A stretch of DNA of 56,767 nt. Origin: Bradyrhizobium sp. (GTDB lineage Bacteria > Pseudomonadota > Alphaproteobacteria > Rhizobiales > Xanthobacteraceae). Position numbers and translations under genes: made by a program. Positions 11,266-20,236 of this stretch are shown in pieces (position 1 is the first letter of the stretch; every line of letters begins with the position of its first letter). Where the stretch lies: NCBI GenBank assembly GCA_028290305.1, contig JAQGKC010000344.1:1-56767 (forward strand), written 5' to 3'. The notes under the pieces were generated by a model that was not told where the DNA came from, did not search any database, and saw nothing but the letters and a program-made list of their open reading frames with translations.

Positions 11266-12877
11266 CGGTGCCGGCCAAGGGCCGCTCTCGCGCGGTGGTA
11301 TCGCACCTCAGCCGTTGTTCGCGGTCGGCGCGGTGCTGCTCGGCTCTTTTCTCGCAAACTTCGACAGCCGGCTGACCTCGGTCGGATTGCCTGACCTGCG
11401 CGGCGCCTTTTCGCTGAGCTTCGACGAGGGCGCCTGGCTCTCAACGGCGGCGATAGGCTCCCAGATATTCATCGCGCCTGCCGTGGCATGGCTCGCGACC
11501 GCGTTCGGTCTGCGACGCATTCTCGGAATTCCGAGCCTCGTCTATGCCCTGATCTCGCTGGTGATCCCGTTTGTCCGCGATTACTACGCGCTGATCGCGC
11601 TCAGCATCGTCCACGGCATGTTGCTCGGCATGTTCGTTCCCGCGACCCTGATGATCATCTTCCGCAATCTGCCGATCAAATGGTGGCTGCCGGCGATCGC
11701 GATCTATTCAATTCGGGTCGGCTTCGCGCTGGATACCAGTACGTCGATGGTCGGGTTTTATGTCGAACACTGGGGATGGCAGTGGCTGTACTGGCAGGAC
11801 GTGATCCTCGCGCCGCTGATGGGATTGATGGTCTATCTCGGGACGCCTCACGAACAGGTCAACCGGTCCCTGCTCCAGGATGCGGATTGGGGCGGCATGC
11901 TGCTGCTCGGCACCGGCATTTCGATGGTGTACGCGGGTCTCGATCAGGGCAATCGCCTCGACTGGCTGGAATCCGGCACGGTCATGGCGCTGCTGTTGAG
12001 CGGCGGCCTGCTGTGCGTCGGCTTTCTCATCAACGAGACGCTCGTGCGCCAGCCATGGGCCCATGTCAACGTGCTGTTCTCGCGCAATATCGGGCTCGCG
12101 CTGGTGGGTATTCTTCTCTACACGCTCGCCAGCCTGTCGAACTCTTCGCTGGTTCCGAACTTTCTTGGCACCGTCGTCTCGCTGCGTCCCGAACAAACCG
12201 GGACGCTGCTGCTGGTCTATGGCGCGCTGCCGATGCTCGTGATGGTGCCGCTGTCGATCTTTCTGCTCAGGCATGTCGATCCTCGCTGGGTGCTGATCAT
12301 CGGCTTGTCGGCTTTTGCCACGGCGAACCTGCTTGGAACGCAACTGACCCATGACTGGGCGCTGGGCGATTTTATCCCGATCGTGATGCTGCAATCGATC
12401 GGCCAGGCGTTCACGCTGCTGCCCCTCATCATTATCGCGCTGTGCAATGCCGATTTTTCCCGCGCCACGGCGTTCGCGGCCTACATCCAGATCATGCGGC
12501 TCGGCGGCGCTGAAATCGGCGTGGCGCTGATGGGCACCTGGCTGCGCGTCCGCGAGCAAATCCATTCCAATTTCATCGGACAGCATCTTGCGAACGGCAG
12601 TGCCGACGTCGTCCGGATTCTCAAGCAACTCTCGGGCAGCTTTGCAGCCCACGGCGCAGCAAGCGCGCCGGCGCGAGCTTTGGGGTCGCTCTCGGCGCTG
12701 GTGCAGCGCGAGTCGAACGTCCTTGCCTATATCGACGGCTTCTGGCTGACATTCTGGATTGCGGTTCTCGCACTGATTTTCGTGATTCCGATCACCCGAG
12801 CGCCTCCGGGGCCCTTCACGCCTGTGCCGCTTGACGCGCAGGCCTTGATGCAACGATTCAGATTGTCCCGGCCATAG
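11252..12877 (+). CDS. MFS drug:H+ antiporter, DHA2 (EmrB-like)
   Basis: Inner-membrane proton-driven exporter, probably of drugs or toxic metabolites, partner of the preceding fusion protein. About 541 residues with roughly 14 predicted hydrophobic helices. The N-terminal motif FLANFDSRLTSVGLPDLRG and the helix-1/2 region (WLSTAAIGSQIFIAPAV) resemble DHA2 members. ATG 11252 is preceded by GGGGACGG and overlaps the upstream gene by 14 bases; ATG 11237 is also possible. No TolC-like gene or regulator lies beside the pair, so the outer-membrane partner must be elsewhere. Confidence 0.88.
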   Translation: MAGNDGAGQGPLSRGGIAPQPLFAVGAVLLGSFLANFDSRLTSVGLPDLRGAFSLSFDEGAWLSTAAIGSQIFIAPAVAWLATAFGLRRILGIPSLVYALISLVIPFVRDYYALIALSIVHGMLLGMFVPATLMIIFRNLPIKWWLPAIAIYSIRVGFALDTSTSMVGFYVEHWGWQWLYWQDVILAPLMGLMVYLGTPHEQVNRSLLQDADWGGMLLLGTGISMVYAGLDQGNRLDWLESGTVMALLLSGGLLCVGFLINETLVRQPWAHVNVLFSRNIGLALVGILLYTLASLSNSSLVPNFLGTVVSLRPEQTGTLLLVYGALPMLVMVPLSIFLLRHVDPRWVLIIGLSAFATANLLGTQLTHDWALGDFIPIVMLQSIGQAFTLLPLIIIALCNADFSRATAFAAYIQIMRLGGAEIGVALMGTWLRVREQIHSNFIGQHLANGSADVVRILKQLSGSFAAHGAASAPARALGSLSALVQRESNVLAYIDGFWLTFWIAVLALIFVIPITRAPPGPFTPVPLDAQALMQRFRLSRP

Positions 12878-12974
12878 GCGCGGGATGGATCACCTTGTGT
12901 GCTGACAAGGCCAAGCTTACGCTCCGCGATGTGCCAAGGCCTGGATCAAGGGCCACGCACCAGGGAGGAACGTC

Positions 12975-14192
12975 GTGCGATTGCAATTTATTTCGGCGCT
13001 CGCGGCCGTGTGCCTTGTCGTAAGCCTTGGAGCGCCTGCCGCGCACGCGCAGATTTCGGATGATGTCGTCAAGATAGGCGTGCTCAACGATCAATCCGGC
13101 CTTTATGCCGATCTCGGCGGTCCCGGTACGGTCGCTGCCGCTCGCATGGCGGTGGAGGATGCCGGCGGCAGCGTGCTCGGCAAGCCCATCGAGATCGTGT
13201 TCGCCGATCATCAGAACAAGTCCGATATCGGGGCTGCGATTGCGCGCCGGTGGTTCGAGATCGGTAAAGTCGACATGGCGATCGGATTCGACAATTCGGC
13301 CGTGGCGCTCGCGGTCGAGCAGCTCGCCGCCGAACGCAACCGGATTGCGATCGCGGGCGCGGTAGGCAGTACGGCCTTCACCGGCAAATCATGCACACCG
13401 ACCGAAGCGTCCTGGATCTATGACAGCTACGCGCTCACCACGAGCCTTGCCAAGTCGATCGTTGCGGAAGGGCGCGACACCTGGTTCTTCATCACGGTCG
13501 ACTACACCTTTGGTCATTCGCTGGAAGCCGACGCGACCAGCGCGGTACAGGCGGCCGGCGGCAAGGTGCTTGGCAGCGTGCGCCATCCACTGAACACGGC
13601 GGATTTCAGTTCCTATCTGCTGCAGGCCCAGGCATCAGGAGCGAAAGTGGTGGCCTTCGCCAATGGCGGCGGCGACATGGTCAATGCCATCAAGCAGGCG
13701 AACGAATTCGGGCTGACCAAAAATCAGACGATGGTGACCTTGCTGGTGTTTCTGTCCGATGTTCACAGCATGCAGCTTCAGGCCACGCAGGGACTGAAAT
13801 TCGTGACCGGGTTCTACTGGGATCGCAATGAGGAGACGCGAGCCTGGTCGAAGCGCTTCTTTGAGCGGCAAGGGAAAATGCCGACCATGGTTCAGGCCAG
13901 CGCCTATTCGGCCATTCGCCATTACCTTGCCGCCATTGCGGCCGCCGGCACCGACGAGGCGAAGGCGGTGATGGCGAAAATGCGGGAGAAACCGGTCAAC
14001 GATTTCTACGTCAAGAACGGACATTTGCGCGAAGACGGCCGTCTGGTTCACGACATGTATTTTGCTCAGGTGAAAACGCCATCGGAATCCACCAAGCCGT
14101 GGGACTATTATAAGATACTGGGAACGATCCCTAGCGATCAGGCCTTCCGCCCGCTGAGCGAAGGCGGATGCCCGCTGGTGGCGCAGCACTGA
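12975..14192 (+). CDS. ABC transporter substrate-binding protein (LivK/branched-chain type)
   Basis: Periplasmic type I solute-binding protein of the Leu/Ile/Val-amide-urea family, 405 residues. It has a clear signal peptide (about 1-25, ending AAHAQ), then VVKIGVLNDQSGLYADLGGPG, the typical opening of this family. GTG 12975 follows a strong GGAGGA site. Rhizobial paralogues bind many ligands, including aromatic compounds, so the substrate cannot be assigned. No permease or ATPase gene lies nearby, making it an orphan component or the partner of a distant transporter. It is convergent with the CysZ-like gene, 32 bases apart. Confidence 0.88.
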   Translation: MRLQFISALAAVCLVVSLGAPAAHAQISDDVVKIGVLNDQSGLYADLGGPGTVAAARMAVEDAGGSVLGKPIEIVFADHQNKSDIGAAIARRWFEIGKVDMAIGFDNSAVALAVEQLAAERNRIAIAGAVGSTAFTGKSCTPTEASWIYDSYALTTSLAKSIVAEGRDTWFFITVDYTFGHSLEADATSAVQAAGGKVLGSVRHPLNTADFSSYLLQAQASGAKVVAFANGGGDMVNAIKQANEFGLTKNQTMVTLLVFLSDVHSMQLQATQGLKFVTGFYWDRNEETRAWSKRFFERQGKMPTMVQASAYSAIRHYLAAIAAAGTDEAKAVMAKMREKPVNDFYVKNGHLREDGRLVHDMYFAQVKTPSESTKPWDYYKILGTIPSDQAFRPLSEGGCPLVAQH

Positions 14193-14224
14193 CACGGCCG
14201 CCTCGCACCTCAGGATGACGACGG

Positions 14225-14977
14225 CTACGCCGCCGGCGCGCTCGTCTTCCGGGCCGGCTCGATCAGTTCCGGCCGCGGGCCGGACAGCCGCTTGTGCATG
14301 TGGACCATGAACGCCATGCCGAACAGCGGCGTCGCCAGATTGACGATCGGGATCGACACGAACGCCGCGATCACCAGCCCCGCGGTGAATATGATCGCCG
14401 CGTTCTGCTTGCGGATCGCCTTGGCTTCCGCAGGGCTGCGAAACCGCATCGCGGCAAGCTCGAAATATTCCCGGCCGAGCAGCCATGCGGTCGCGATGAA
14501 GAACGCGATGAAGCCTGCGCCGGCGAAGAAGACGAACGGCAGCGCGATCAGATAGACCAGGATCGTGAGCAGCGCGGTCTTGACGCCCTCGGTCATGGCA
14601 ACGCCCAACGGCAGCGCGGTGCCGGGACGCTCCGCCGGATAATGTTCGCGCTCGACATGGTCGGCGACCTCGTCGACGAATACGCTCGCCACTAGCGAGG
14701 TGATCGCGGGCATCAGGAACACCGCGCCGAAAACGACGCCGAGACCGGCGGCGATTGAGACGATCCATGCGAGAATATTGAGCGGCGTATGGAAGCCGGG
14801 GCCCAGCATCGCCTCGGCCCAGTCCTGGCCCGAGACCGCGAACCAGCTCAATAGCCGCTGCAGCCCGATCGCCAAAACCACGATCAGCACCAGCGCCAGC
14901 CCGATCGATCGCCACAGGATGGAACGCATCGGTGGCGACAGGATTTGCGAAAGCGCCTTGACGGCCGCGTCTAGCAT
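14225..14977 (-). CDS. EI24/CysZ-like membrane protein
   Basis: 250-residue inner-membrane protein of the EI24 domain family, whose characterised member CysZ takes up sulfate. Several hydrophobic helices are visible (about 22-42, 68-92, 140-170, 195-215). Features include the conserved segment LMPAITSLVASVFVDEVADHVE and the central GVKTALLTILVYLIALPF. No cysteine-biosynthesis genes are nearby, so sulfate transport is only the family precedent. It is close to CysZ in length (about 250). Confidence 0.75.
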   Translation of the reverse strand: MLDAAVKALSQILSPPMRSILWRSIGLALVLIVVLAIGLQRLLSWFAVSGQDWAEAMLGPGFHTPLNILAWIVSIAAGLGVVFGAVFLMPAITSLVASVFVDEVADHVEREHYPAERPGTALPLGVAMTEGVKTALLTILVYLIALPFVFFAGAGFIAFFIATAWLLGREYFELAAMRFRSPAEAKAIRKQNAAIIFTAGLVIAAFVSIPIVNLATPLFGMAFMVHMHKRLSGPRPELIEPARKTSAPAA

Positions 14978-15146
14978 GGTGGCTTTATCCTCTGCGAAAA
15001 ACCCCTGCGAGAGTTAGACATGCCCGCGGAGTTCGGCAAGAGCGGGGCGCACCGTCGGCTATCCAGGCGATGCGCAGCCCCCAGCCAATGCAGAAAAAAT
15101 CTGACGCCGACAGACGGACGCAGCAATAAGTGCTAGCTTTGGTGTC

Positions 15147-15689
15147 GTGATATCAAATGTTCGATCGATCCATCTGCAATGGCAGCGGCACCTTGTTCTC
15201 GGGGATGGCTGGCGGATATTTGTCCGGCCGATCAGACCGGATGACGAGTTCCTGATTCGCGACCTTCTGGCACATGTAAGCAAGGAAGATCTGCGGCTCC
15301 GCTTCTTCGATTCCATCAAGGAATTCTCGCATCAATTCATCGCCAGCCTGACGGAACTCGATTATGAGCGCGCGATGGCCTTTGTCGCCATCGATGAAGC
15401 CAGCGACGAGCTGCTTGGCGTCGTTCGTCTCCACCTCGGTCCGACCCGCGAGACCGGTGAGTACGCGATCCTGCTGCGCTCGGATCTCAAGGGCAAAGGC
15501 CTGGGCTGGGCCCTGATGCAACTGATCATCGAATATGCCAGGTCCGAAGGCCTGAGCCGCATCCACGGCCAGGTCCTCCAGGAAAATTCCGTCATGCTGA
15601 AAATGTGCCGTGAACTGGGGTTCGAGATCAAGACAGACCCCGAGGATCGGGGCGTGTACGACGTTACCCTCGTGCTCAAAGGCGGGTAA
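15147..15689 (+). CDS. GNAT family N-acetyltransferase
   Basis: 180-residue acetyltransferase. The N-terminal half (VRPIRPDDEFLIRDLLAHVSKEDLRLRFF) closely resembles the GNAT domain found at the C-terminus of Pat-type protein-lysine acetyltransferases (typical IRPIRPED... RFF pattern). The acetyl-CoA loop is LKGKGLGWALM. Here the domain stands alone, without the acyl-CoA-synthetase-like part. This suggests protein or small-molecule acetylation, but the acceptor is unknown. The start is GTG 15147. A convergent MFS gene ends 62 bases downstream. Confidence 0.82.
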   Translation: MISNVRSIHLQWQRHLVLGDGWRIFVRPIRPDDEFLIRDLLAHVSKEDLRLRFFDSIKEFSHQFIASLTELDYERAMAFVAIDEASDELLGVVRLHLGPTRETGEYAILLRSDLKGKGLGWALMQLIIEYARSEGLSRIHGQVLQENSVMLKMCRELGFEIKTDPEDRGVYDVTLVLKGG

Positions 15690-15751
15690 ATAAGTTCAGG
15701 TCAGCAGCGCCGACGCGATCTGGCGTTCGGCAACAGCGCGGGCGGGTTCGA

Positions 15752-17167
15752 TCAGGCGTCGAGCGGCTTGCCGCGCACGTTCGGGCCGAAGGTTGCAATC
15801 GTGACGATGACGACGATCATCGCTGAGGTGATCAGCCCGAACACGCCGCCGACGCCGGCCTCGCGCAGCACATAGGCGATGATGAAGCCCGAGAACATCG
15901 CACTGATCCGGCTTATCGAATAAACGAGGCCCGACGCCCGCGCACGGATTGAGGTCGGGAACACCTCGGTCTGATAGGCGTGATAGGCATAGGACATGAT
16001 CGTGTTCGCCGCAGTGATCAGCACGCCGCACAGGATCAGCAACGCGGGTTGCGTCAATTGCGAAAACGCGATGCCGAAACATCCGACTGCGGCAACCGCG
16101 CCGCAGATGATCCATTTGCGCTCGAACCGGTCGGCAAAGCTCGCGGCGAGCAACGGCGCGATTGGATAGGCGAACGCGATGATGAAGGAATATTCCAGGC
16201 TCTTTGTAACGGTGATGCCTTTTTCGACCAGCAATGTCGGCACCCAATTGGCGAAACCATAGAAGCCGAAAGCCTGGCAGAAATTGAACACCATGAACAG
16301 CACGACCAGCGGCAGATATGGCGGCCTGAACAGGTCCGCATAGCCGACCTTCGCCGCTTCCGCGCCGGCGGGCATGGCATTGACGCGTCGTTGCGGATGC
16401 GCGGGCTTCACGCCCGCGGACGCTTCGAGTGTCGCGAGGATTTTCACGGCCTCCTCGGTTCGGCCCTGGCGCGCCAGCCAGAGCGGGCTTTCCGGCACCA
16501 TCAGCCGCAGGATCCAGATCACCATGCTGCCGGCGGCGCCGATCAATACCACCCAACGCCATCCATCGGTGCCGTAGGGCGACAGCGGCACCAGCCACCA
16601 CGCGAGAGCCGCAACGATGGGAATCGCAATGAACATGACCGCCTGATTGACGGCAAAGGCGCGGCCGCGCATCCAGCTCGGCACCAGTTCGGTGATATAG
16701 GCGTCGATGGTGATGATCTCGACGCCGATCCCGATTCCCGCGATGAAACGCCATAACAGGACGCCGCCTGACGTGGTCTGGTACGCCATCACGACCGACG
16801 CCGCGGAGTAGACGAGCAGCGCATAGGTGAAGATCGACCGCCGCCCAAACCGGTCGGCCAGAAAGCCCAGAAAGAAGGTGCCGGCAAACAGTCCGCCAAA
16901 GGTCGCCGCAACGAATGCGCCGATTCCCGAAAAGCCGAAAAAGGCCTGCGTCGTGGCGGTCAGCAGGCCGCTGCGGGTGAGACCCGGCGCGATATAGCCG
17001 GTCAAGAACAGGTCGTACATTTCGAAGCAGCCGCCGAGCGACAGCAAAATCACAAGGCGCCACATATACGATGAGGCGGGCAGGGCTTCGAGCCGCCGGG
17101 ATATCTCGTCCGGCCCAGTGCGCGCCGCGGGAAGATCACATTCGCTGTCGATGCCGGTCGCGCTCAT
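15752..17167 (-). CDS. MFS transporter, metabolite:H+ symporter type
   Basis: 471-residue major facilitator with about 12 hydrophobic helices. It belongs to the sugar/aromatic-acid-like branch: GGCFEMYDLFLTGYIAPGL in helix 1, the loop 2-3 motif GFLADRFGRRSIF, and FPTSIRARASG near the second-half signature. ATG 17167 is selected because GGGGAGGA lies just upstream; the open frame continues further but without support. It is divergent from a CoA-transferase/lyase pair, so it may import the acid these enzymes use. A carboxylate such as a dicarboxylate or aromatic acid is plausible, but the sequence does not show it. Confidence 0.85.
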   Translation of the reverse strand: MSATGIDSECDLPAARTGPDEISRRLEALPASSYMWRLVILLSLGGCFEMYDLFLTGYIAPGLTRSGLLTATTQAFFGFSGIGAFVAATFGGLFAGTFFLGFLADRFGRRSIFTYALLVYSAASVVMAYQTTSGGVLLWRFIAGIGIGVEIITIDAYITELVPSWMRGRAFAVNQAVMFIAIPIVAALAWWLVPLSPYGTDGWRWVVLIGAAGSMVIWILRLMVPESPLWLARQGRTEEAVKILATLEASAGVKPAHPQRRVNAMPAGAEAAKVGYADLFRPPYLPLVVLFMVFNFCQAFGFYGFANWVPTLLVEKGITVTKSLEYSFIIAFAYPIAPLLAASFADRFERKWIICGAVAAVGCFGIAFSQLTQPALLILCGVLITAANTIMSYAYHAYQTEVFPTSIRARASGLVYSISRISAMFSGFIIAYVLREAGVGGVFGLITSAMIVVIVTIATFGPNVRGKPLDA

Positions 17168-17480
17168 GATGTCCTCCCCAGAAGACCTCGCGGACATGCA
17201 TGGTGCAGTGCCGCCTGGGTTTCCGGTCATCTTCTCTTTGGAAAGCGTGCCGGGTGGCCGATGTCTGGCATTTGCGACCCGTAAATCCTGACGAACATAT
17301 CGACAACAATGTTCGCGCCGCAAATCACGTCGACATCAGAAGTTGGCGCGAAACGATCAAATCTGCGTTCTGGAACGGAGAATACATCATTCGACAGATT
17401 ATATTTTCCGAATGGCGCGGGACGGCTTACTTTCCTATTCTTGAGGCGTGGCCGATGACCCAGAGAGCATGGGAGACAAC
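17168..17480. promoter_or_regulatory. Divergent promoter region, MFS / CoA-transferase
   Basis: Gene-free stretch of 313 bases between oppositely oriented genes, so it should hold both promoters. It is more AT-rich than its neighbours around 17310-17440. A small dyad, TTCT-N7-AGAA, is visible around 17370-17384, next to GTTCTGGAAC. It might be an operator, but no regulator gene is adjacent. No convincing small gene was found. Confidence 0.35.
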
Positions 17481-18668
17481 ATGACCGGGACGGAACTGCC
17501 CCTGGCGGGCGTGAGGGTCGTCGAAATGACCCACATGGTAATGGGGCCGACCTGCGGCATGATACTGGCGCAGCTCGGTGCCGAGGTCATCAAGGTCGAG
17601 CCGCCCGCCGGTGACAAGACCCGCAGCCTCGGCGGTATGGGAACTTCGTTCTTTCCGTTGTTCAACCGCGGCAAACGCAGCGTCGTCCTCGATTTCGCAA
17701 AAGCGGACGATCGCGAGACCATGCACCGGCTGCTGGCCAGCGCCGATGTGTTTCTGGAAAATTTCCGCGACGGGCAACTGGAAAAGCAAGGGCTCGGCAC
17801 GGATGAATTGCGGCGAAAATATCCGCATCTGATCGTCGCGGGGCACAAGGGCTTTCTGTCAGGTCCCTACGAACATCGTCCCGCGCTCGACGAAGTCGTG
17901 CAGATGATGTCCGGGCTTGCCGCCATGACCGGGACGGTGGCCAAGCCGCAGCGCGTCGGCTCATCCGCCAACGACATCATGGGCGGCATGTTCGGGGTGA
18001 TCGCGATACTCTCCGCGCTCTACCAGAAGCGCAGCGGCTCCGCGGGCACCGGCGGCGCAGACATTCGCATCGGATTATTTGAAAACTGCCTGTTCCTCGT
18101 CGCCCAGCACATGGTCGAGTACGAGATGACCGGCAACAAACCGCGCTCGATGCCGGAGCGGGAACATGCGTGGCCGATCTACGATATTTTCGAGACCGCG
18201 GGCGGAGAGCGCATCTTCATCGGTGTGGTGACCGAAGGCCACTGGCAGAGTTTTTGCCGGGAATTCGGTCTGAAAGACTTTGCCGACGACCCCACCTTGC
18301 TCACGACCACCGACCGGATTTTGGCGCGCGCGAGAATCATCCCGCGGGTGACCGAAGAGATCAAACGCTGGAATGTGGCAGAGCTCTCTGCAAAACTCGA
18401 CCGGCTGAACATCTGCTTCTCGCCGATCAATCGCCCGGAAGACCTGTTGCATGATCCGCACGTGCTGCGCCCCGGCGGGCTCGTCAACAACACCAACGCG
18501 AACGGCAAGCCGTTTCGTGTTCCGGCGTTACCCGTCGAATGGAACGGTGGCAATCTAGGCGAAGGACTCAAAGTGCCGGTGCTTGGCGCCGACACCGAAG
18601 CGGTTCGCGCCGAGCTCGAACAGCAACAATTTTCCCCAACCGGCAAAGCCGCAGTGAGGCGCGCATGA
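17481..18668 (+). CDS. Family III CoA-transferase (CaiB/BaiF type)
   Basis: Transfers CoA between acyl-CoA and a free carboxylic acid through an aspartyl-CoA thioester. The 395-residue protein has the family opening LAGVRVVEMTHMVMGPTCGM, the CoA-contact block GAEVIKVEPPAGD, the NRGKRSVVLD strand, VFLENFRDG, and the presumed catalytic aspartate in SSANDIMGG (about residue 165). ATG 17481 is chosen for the GGGAG site ahead of it; a GTG at 17448 is in frame. The stop overlaps the next ATG (ATGA), so this enzyme and the HMG-CoA-lyase-like protein are almost certainly translated together. Substrate unknown. Confidence 0.88.
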   Translation: MTGTELPLAGVRVVEMTHMVMGPTCGMILAQLGAEVIKVEPPAGDKTRSLGGMGTSFFPLFNRGKRSVVLDFAKADDRETMHRLLASADVFLENFRDGQLEKQGLGTDELRRKYPHLIVAGHKGFLSGPYEHRPALDEVVQMMSGLAAMTGTVAKPQRVGSSANDIMGGMFGVIAILSALYQKRSGSAGTGGADIRIGLFENCLFLVAQHMVEYEMTGNKPRSMPEREHAWPIYDIFETAGGERIFIGVVTEGHWQSFCREFGLKDFADDPTLLTTTDRILARARIIPRVTEEIKRWNVAELSAKLDRLNICFSPINRPEDLLHDPHVLRPGGLVNNTNANGKPFRVPALPVEWNGGNLGEGLKVPVLGADTEAVRAELEQQQFSPTGKAAVRRA

Positions 18669-19612
18669 GCCGAGTTCAGGAAATCTATCCCGAAGATCGC
18701 GTGATCCTGCGCGAAGTCGGTTTGCGAGACGGCCTGCAGCTGGTGAAGACGTTTCCTTCGACCGCAGCCAAGCAACGCTGGGTCCGCGACGAATACGCCG
18801 CCGGCGCGCGGCATTTCGAGGTAGGTTCCTTCCTGCCTGCAAAAACATTTCCGCAATTCGCCGATATACGCGATGTCATCCAGACCGTCGCATCGCTTCC
18901 GGGCGCGCACGGAATCGTGCTCGCGCTCAACGAACGCGGCGTCAACGAAGCGCTGGCATCAGGCGTCGCCGAAATTGCCTCGGTGGTCTCGGCAACGGAA
19001 GAACACAGCCAGGCGAACGCCAACCGGTCGCGCGAAGCGGCCATTGCCAATGTCAAACGGCTTTGCGACTTGCGCGATGCGAGCGCCCACAAGCCGATTG
19101 TGAACGCGGCGATCTCGATGGCGTTGGGTTGTTCGATTGCCGGACCGGTCGATCCGAACGAGGTGCTCCGCCTGGTCGAGAAGTGTTTTGAGGCCGGCGT
19201 CGATGCGGTCGGTATTGCCGACACCGTCGGCTATGCCGGCCCAAAGCAGGTGGGCGAACTGACCAAAGCGGCCGTCAAACTGGCCGGATCAAGGCCGATC
19301 TTCGTTCACCTGCACGACACCAGGGGAATGGGAATCGCCAATGCGTCGGCGGCGTTGGACGCGGGCGCGCGCATCCTTGACGGCTCGCTCGGCGGCCTCG
19401 GCGGTTGCCCGTTCGCGCCTGGCGCTACCGGCAACGTGGTATTCGAGGATCTGGTGTTTCTTTGCGAGAGCAAGGGATTTGCCACCGCCATTGACATCGA
19501 CAGACTGGTCGCGGTGCGCTCGATCCTGCGTTCGGAAATGCCCAACGAGCAGCTCTATGGCGGACTGGCCCGCGCCGGACTGCCCAGCAGAAGTTCCGCC
19601 GCGGCTGCCTGA
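18665..19612 (+). CDS. Hydroxymethylglutaryl-CoA lyase-like protein
   Basis: DRE-TIM metallolyase, 315 residues, which cleaves a 3-hydroxy-3-methyl acyl-CoA by a retro-Claisen step. The catalytic arginine is in LREVGLRDGLQL, the metal-binding HxH is in VHLHDTRGMG, and the lyase signature cysteine loop is SLGGLGGCPFAPGATGN. Family members cleave HMG-CoA (leucine breakdown) or related substrates such as citramalyl-CoA. Pairing with a CoA-transferase suggests activation of a free hydroxy-acid followed by cleavage. ATG 18665 overlaps the upstream stop by four bases. Confidence 0.87.
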   Translation: MSRVQEIYPEDRVILREVGLRDGLQLVKTFPSTAAKQRWVRDEYAAGARHFEVGSFLPAKTFPQFADIRDVIQTVASLPGAHGIVLALNERGVNEALASGVAEIASVVSATEEHSQANANRSREAAIANVKRLCDLRDASAHKPIVNAAISMALGCSIAGPVDPNEVLRLVEKCFEAGVDAVGIADTVGYAGPKQVGELTKAAVKLAGSRPIFVHLHDTRGMGIANASAALDAGARILDGSLGGLGGCPFAPGATGNVVFEDLVFLCESKGFATAIDIDRLVAVRSILRSEMPNEQLYGGLARAGLPSRSSAAAA

Positions 19613-19672
19613 CAAGGTCGATCAGCGGAAAAGTATCGGAATTGATGGCTGTGACAGGTCGCGCCGAGAGTT

Positions 19673-19716
19673 AAAAAACGCAGCGCGGGCACGCCGATCG
19701 TAATGAGCGTGCCCGC
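19673..19716 (-). terminator. Strong intrinsic terminator (minus strand)
   Basis: A 10-base perfect stem, GCGGGCACGC (19685-19694) with GCGTGCCCGC (19707-19716), has a 12-base loop. Read on the minus strand it is followed within a few bases by six T residues (19678-19673). It lies just downstream of the small secreted-protein gene and also between convergent genes, so it may insulate both. Confidence 0.75.
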
Positions 19717-19738
19717 ATTTCCACGAACACAATGTCGC

Positions 19739-19972
19739 TTAATAATTCCCCTTCGGTCCACCTTGATAGGATTGCCCAATGGCTTCGATTCCTCGCGGCG
19801 TCTCCGCTGAATCGGAAGCGTTTTCGGGGCGCTGGACCGCATTCTGGTTCGCCGAGCTAGCTTCACTTGGCCAATACCGCTTGTCCGAAATTGTTGTACC
19901 TGCATAGGCTTGTCCCGACATCACAACGAACATCATCATTGATGTGGCCAGGACGAAACGTTTTGTAATCAT
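19739..19972 (-). CDS. Small secreted protein, unknown function
   Basis: 77-residue protein with a typical signal peptide (MITKRFVLATSMMMFVVMSGQAYA) and a probable cleavage site after AYA. The mature part is about 53 residues, hydrophilic, and rich in Ser, Asn, Gln and Glu (SDKRYWPSEAS, then SYQGGPKGNY at the end), without cysteines. ATG 19972 follows AAAGGAG at good spacing, and a strong terminator follows the stop, so this is a real transcription unit despite its size. I do not recognise a characterised family. Confidence 0.75.
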   Translation of the reverse strand: MITKRFVLATSMMMFVVMSGQAYAGTTISDKRYWPSEASSANQNAVQRPENASDSAETPRGIEAIGQSYQGGPKGNY

Positions 19973-20036
19973 AGCTTTACTCCTTTGCTGTGTCATGCGA
20001 GCCCGCGATGACCGTCCGCAAACGACATAATGCGCT

Positions 20037-20222
20037 GTGCCGGCGGGATCGATTAAAAGGGGATTTAGTTTTCCCACGTCTTCGTCATCGTGCATGACGA
20101 TGGTGTTCGACGTTCAGGACCCTGCGACGCTGAAGCAGATGAGGGTCGGTGACAAGGTGCAGTTCGAAGCCGAAAGCGTGAGTGCGGGAATAACGATCAC
20201 CAAGCTGCAAAAGGCGAAGTGA
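20037..20222 (+). pseudogene. CusF-like copper-binding domain fragment
   Basis: The frame from about 20094 (MTMVFDVQDPATLKQMRVGD, then KVQFEAESVSAGITITKLQK) matches the C-terminal half of the small periplasmic CusF-type OB-fold copper proteins, including the M-T-M pair that binds metal. The N-terminal strand, signal peptide and upstream His and Trp ligands are absent; the preceding residues are Ser-rich and unrelated. No good ribosome site is seen. It is best read as a 5'-truncated remnant, although a short intact gene cannot be excluded. It sits back to back with the small secreted-protein gene. Confidence 0.5.
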
Positions 20223-20236
20223 CGAGCGTTCTGCGG

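Noticed and set aside
13635..14915. Minus-strand frame of 426 codons over the binding protein and CysZ-like gene
   Set aside because: Contradicts two recognised families on other frames; Arg/Gly-rich artefact.
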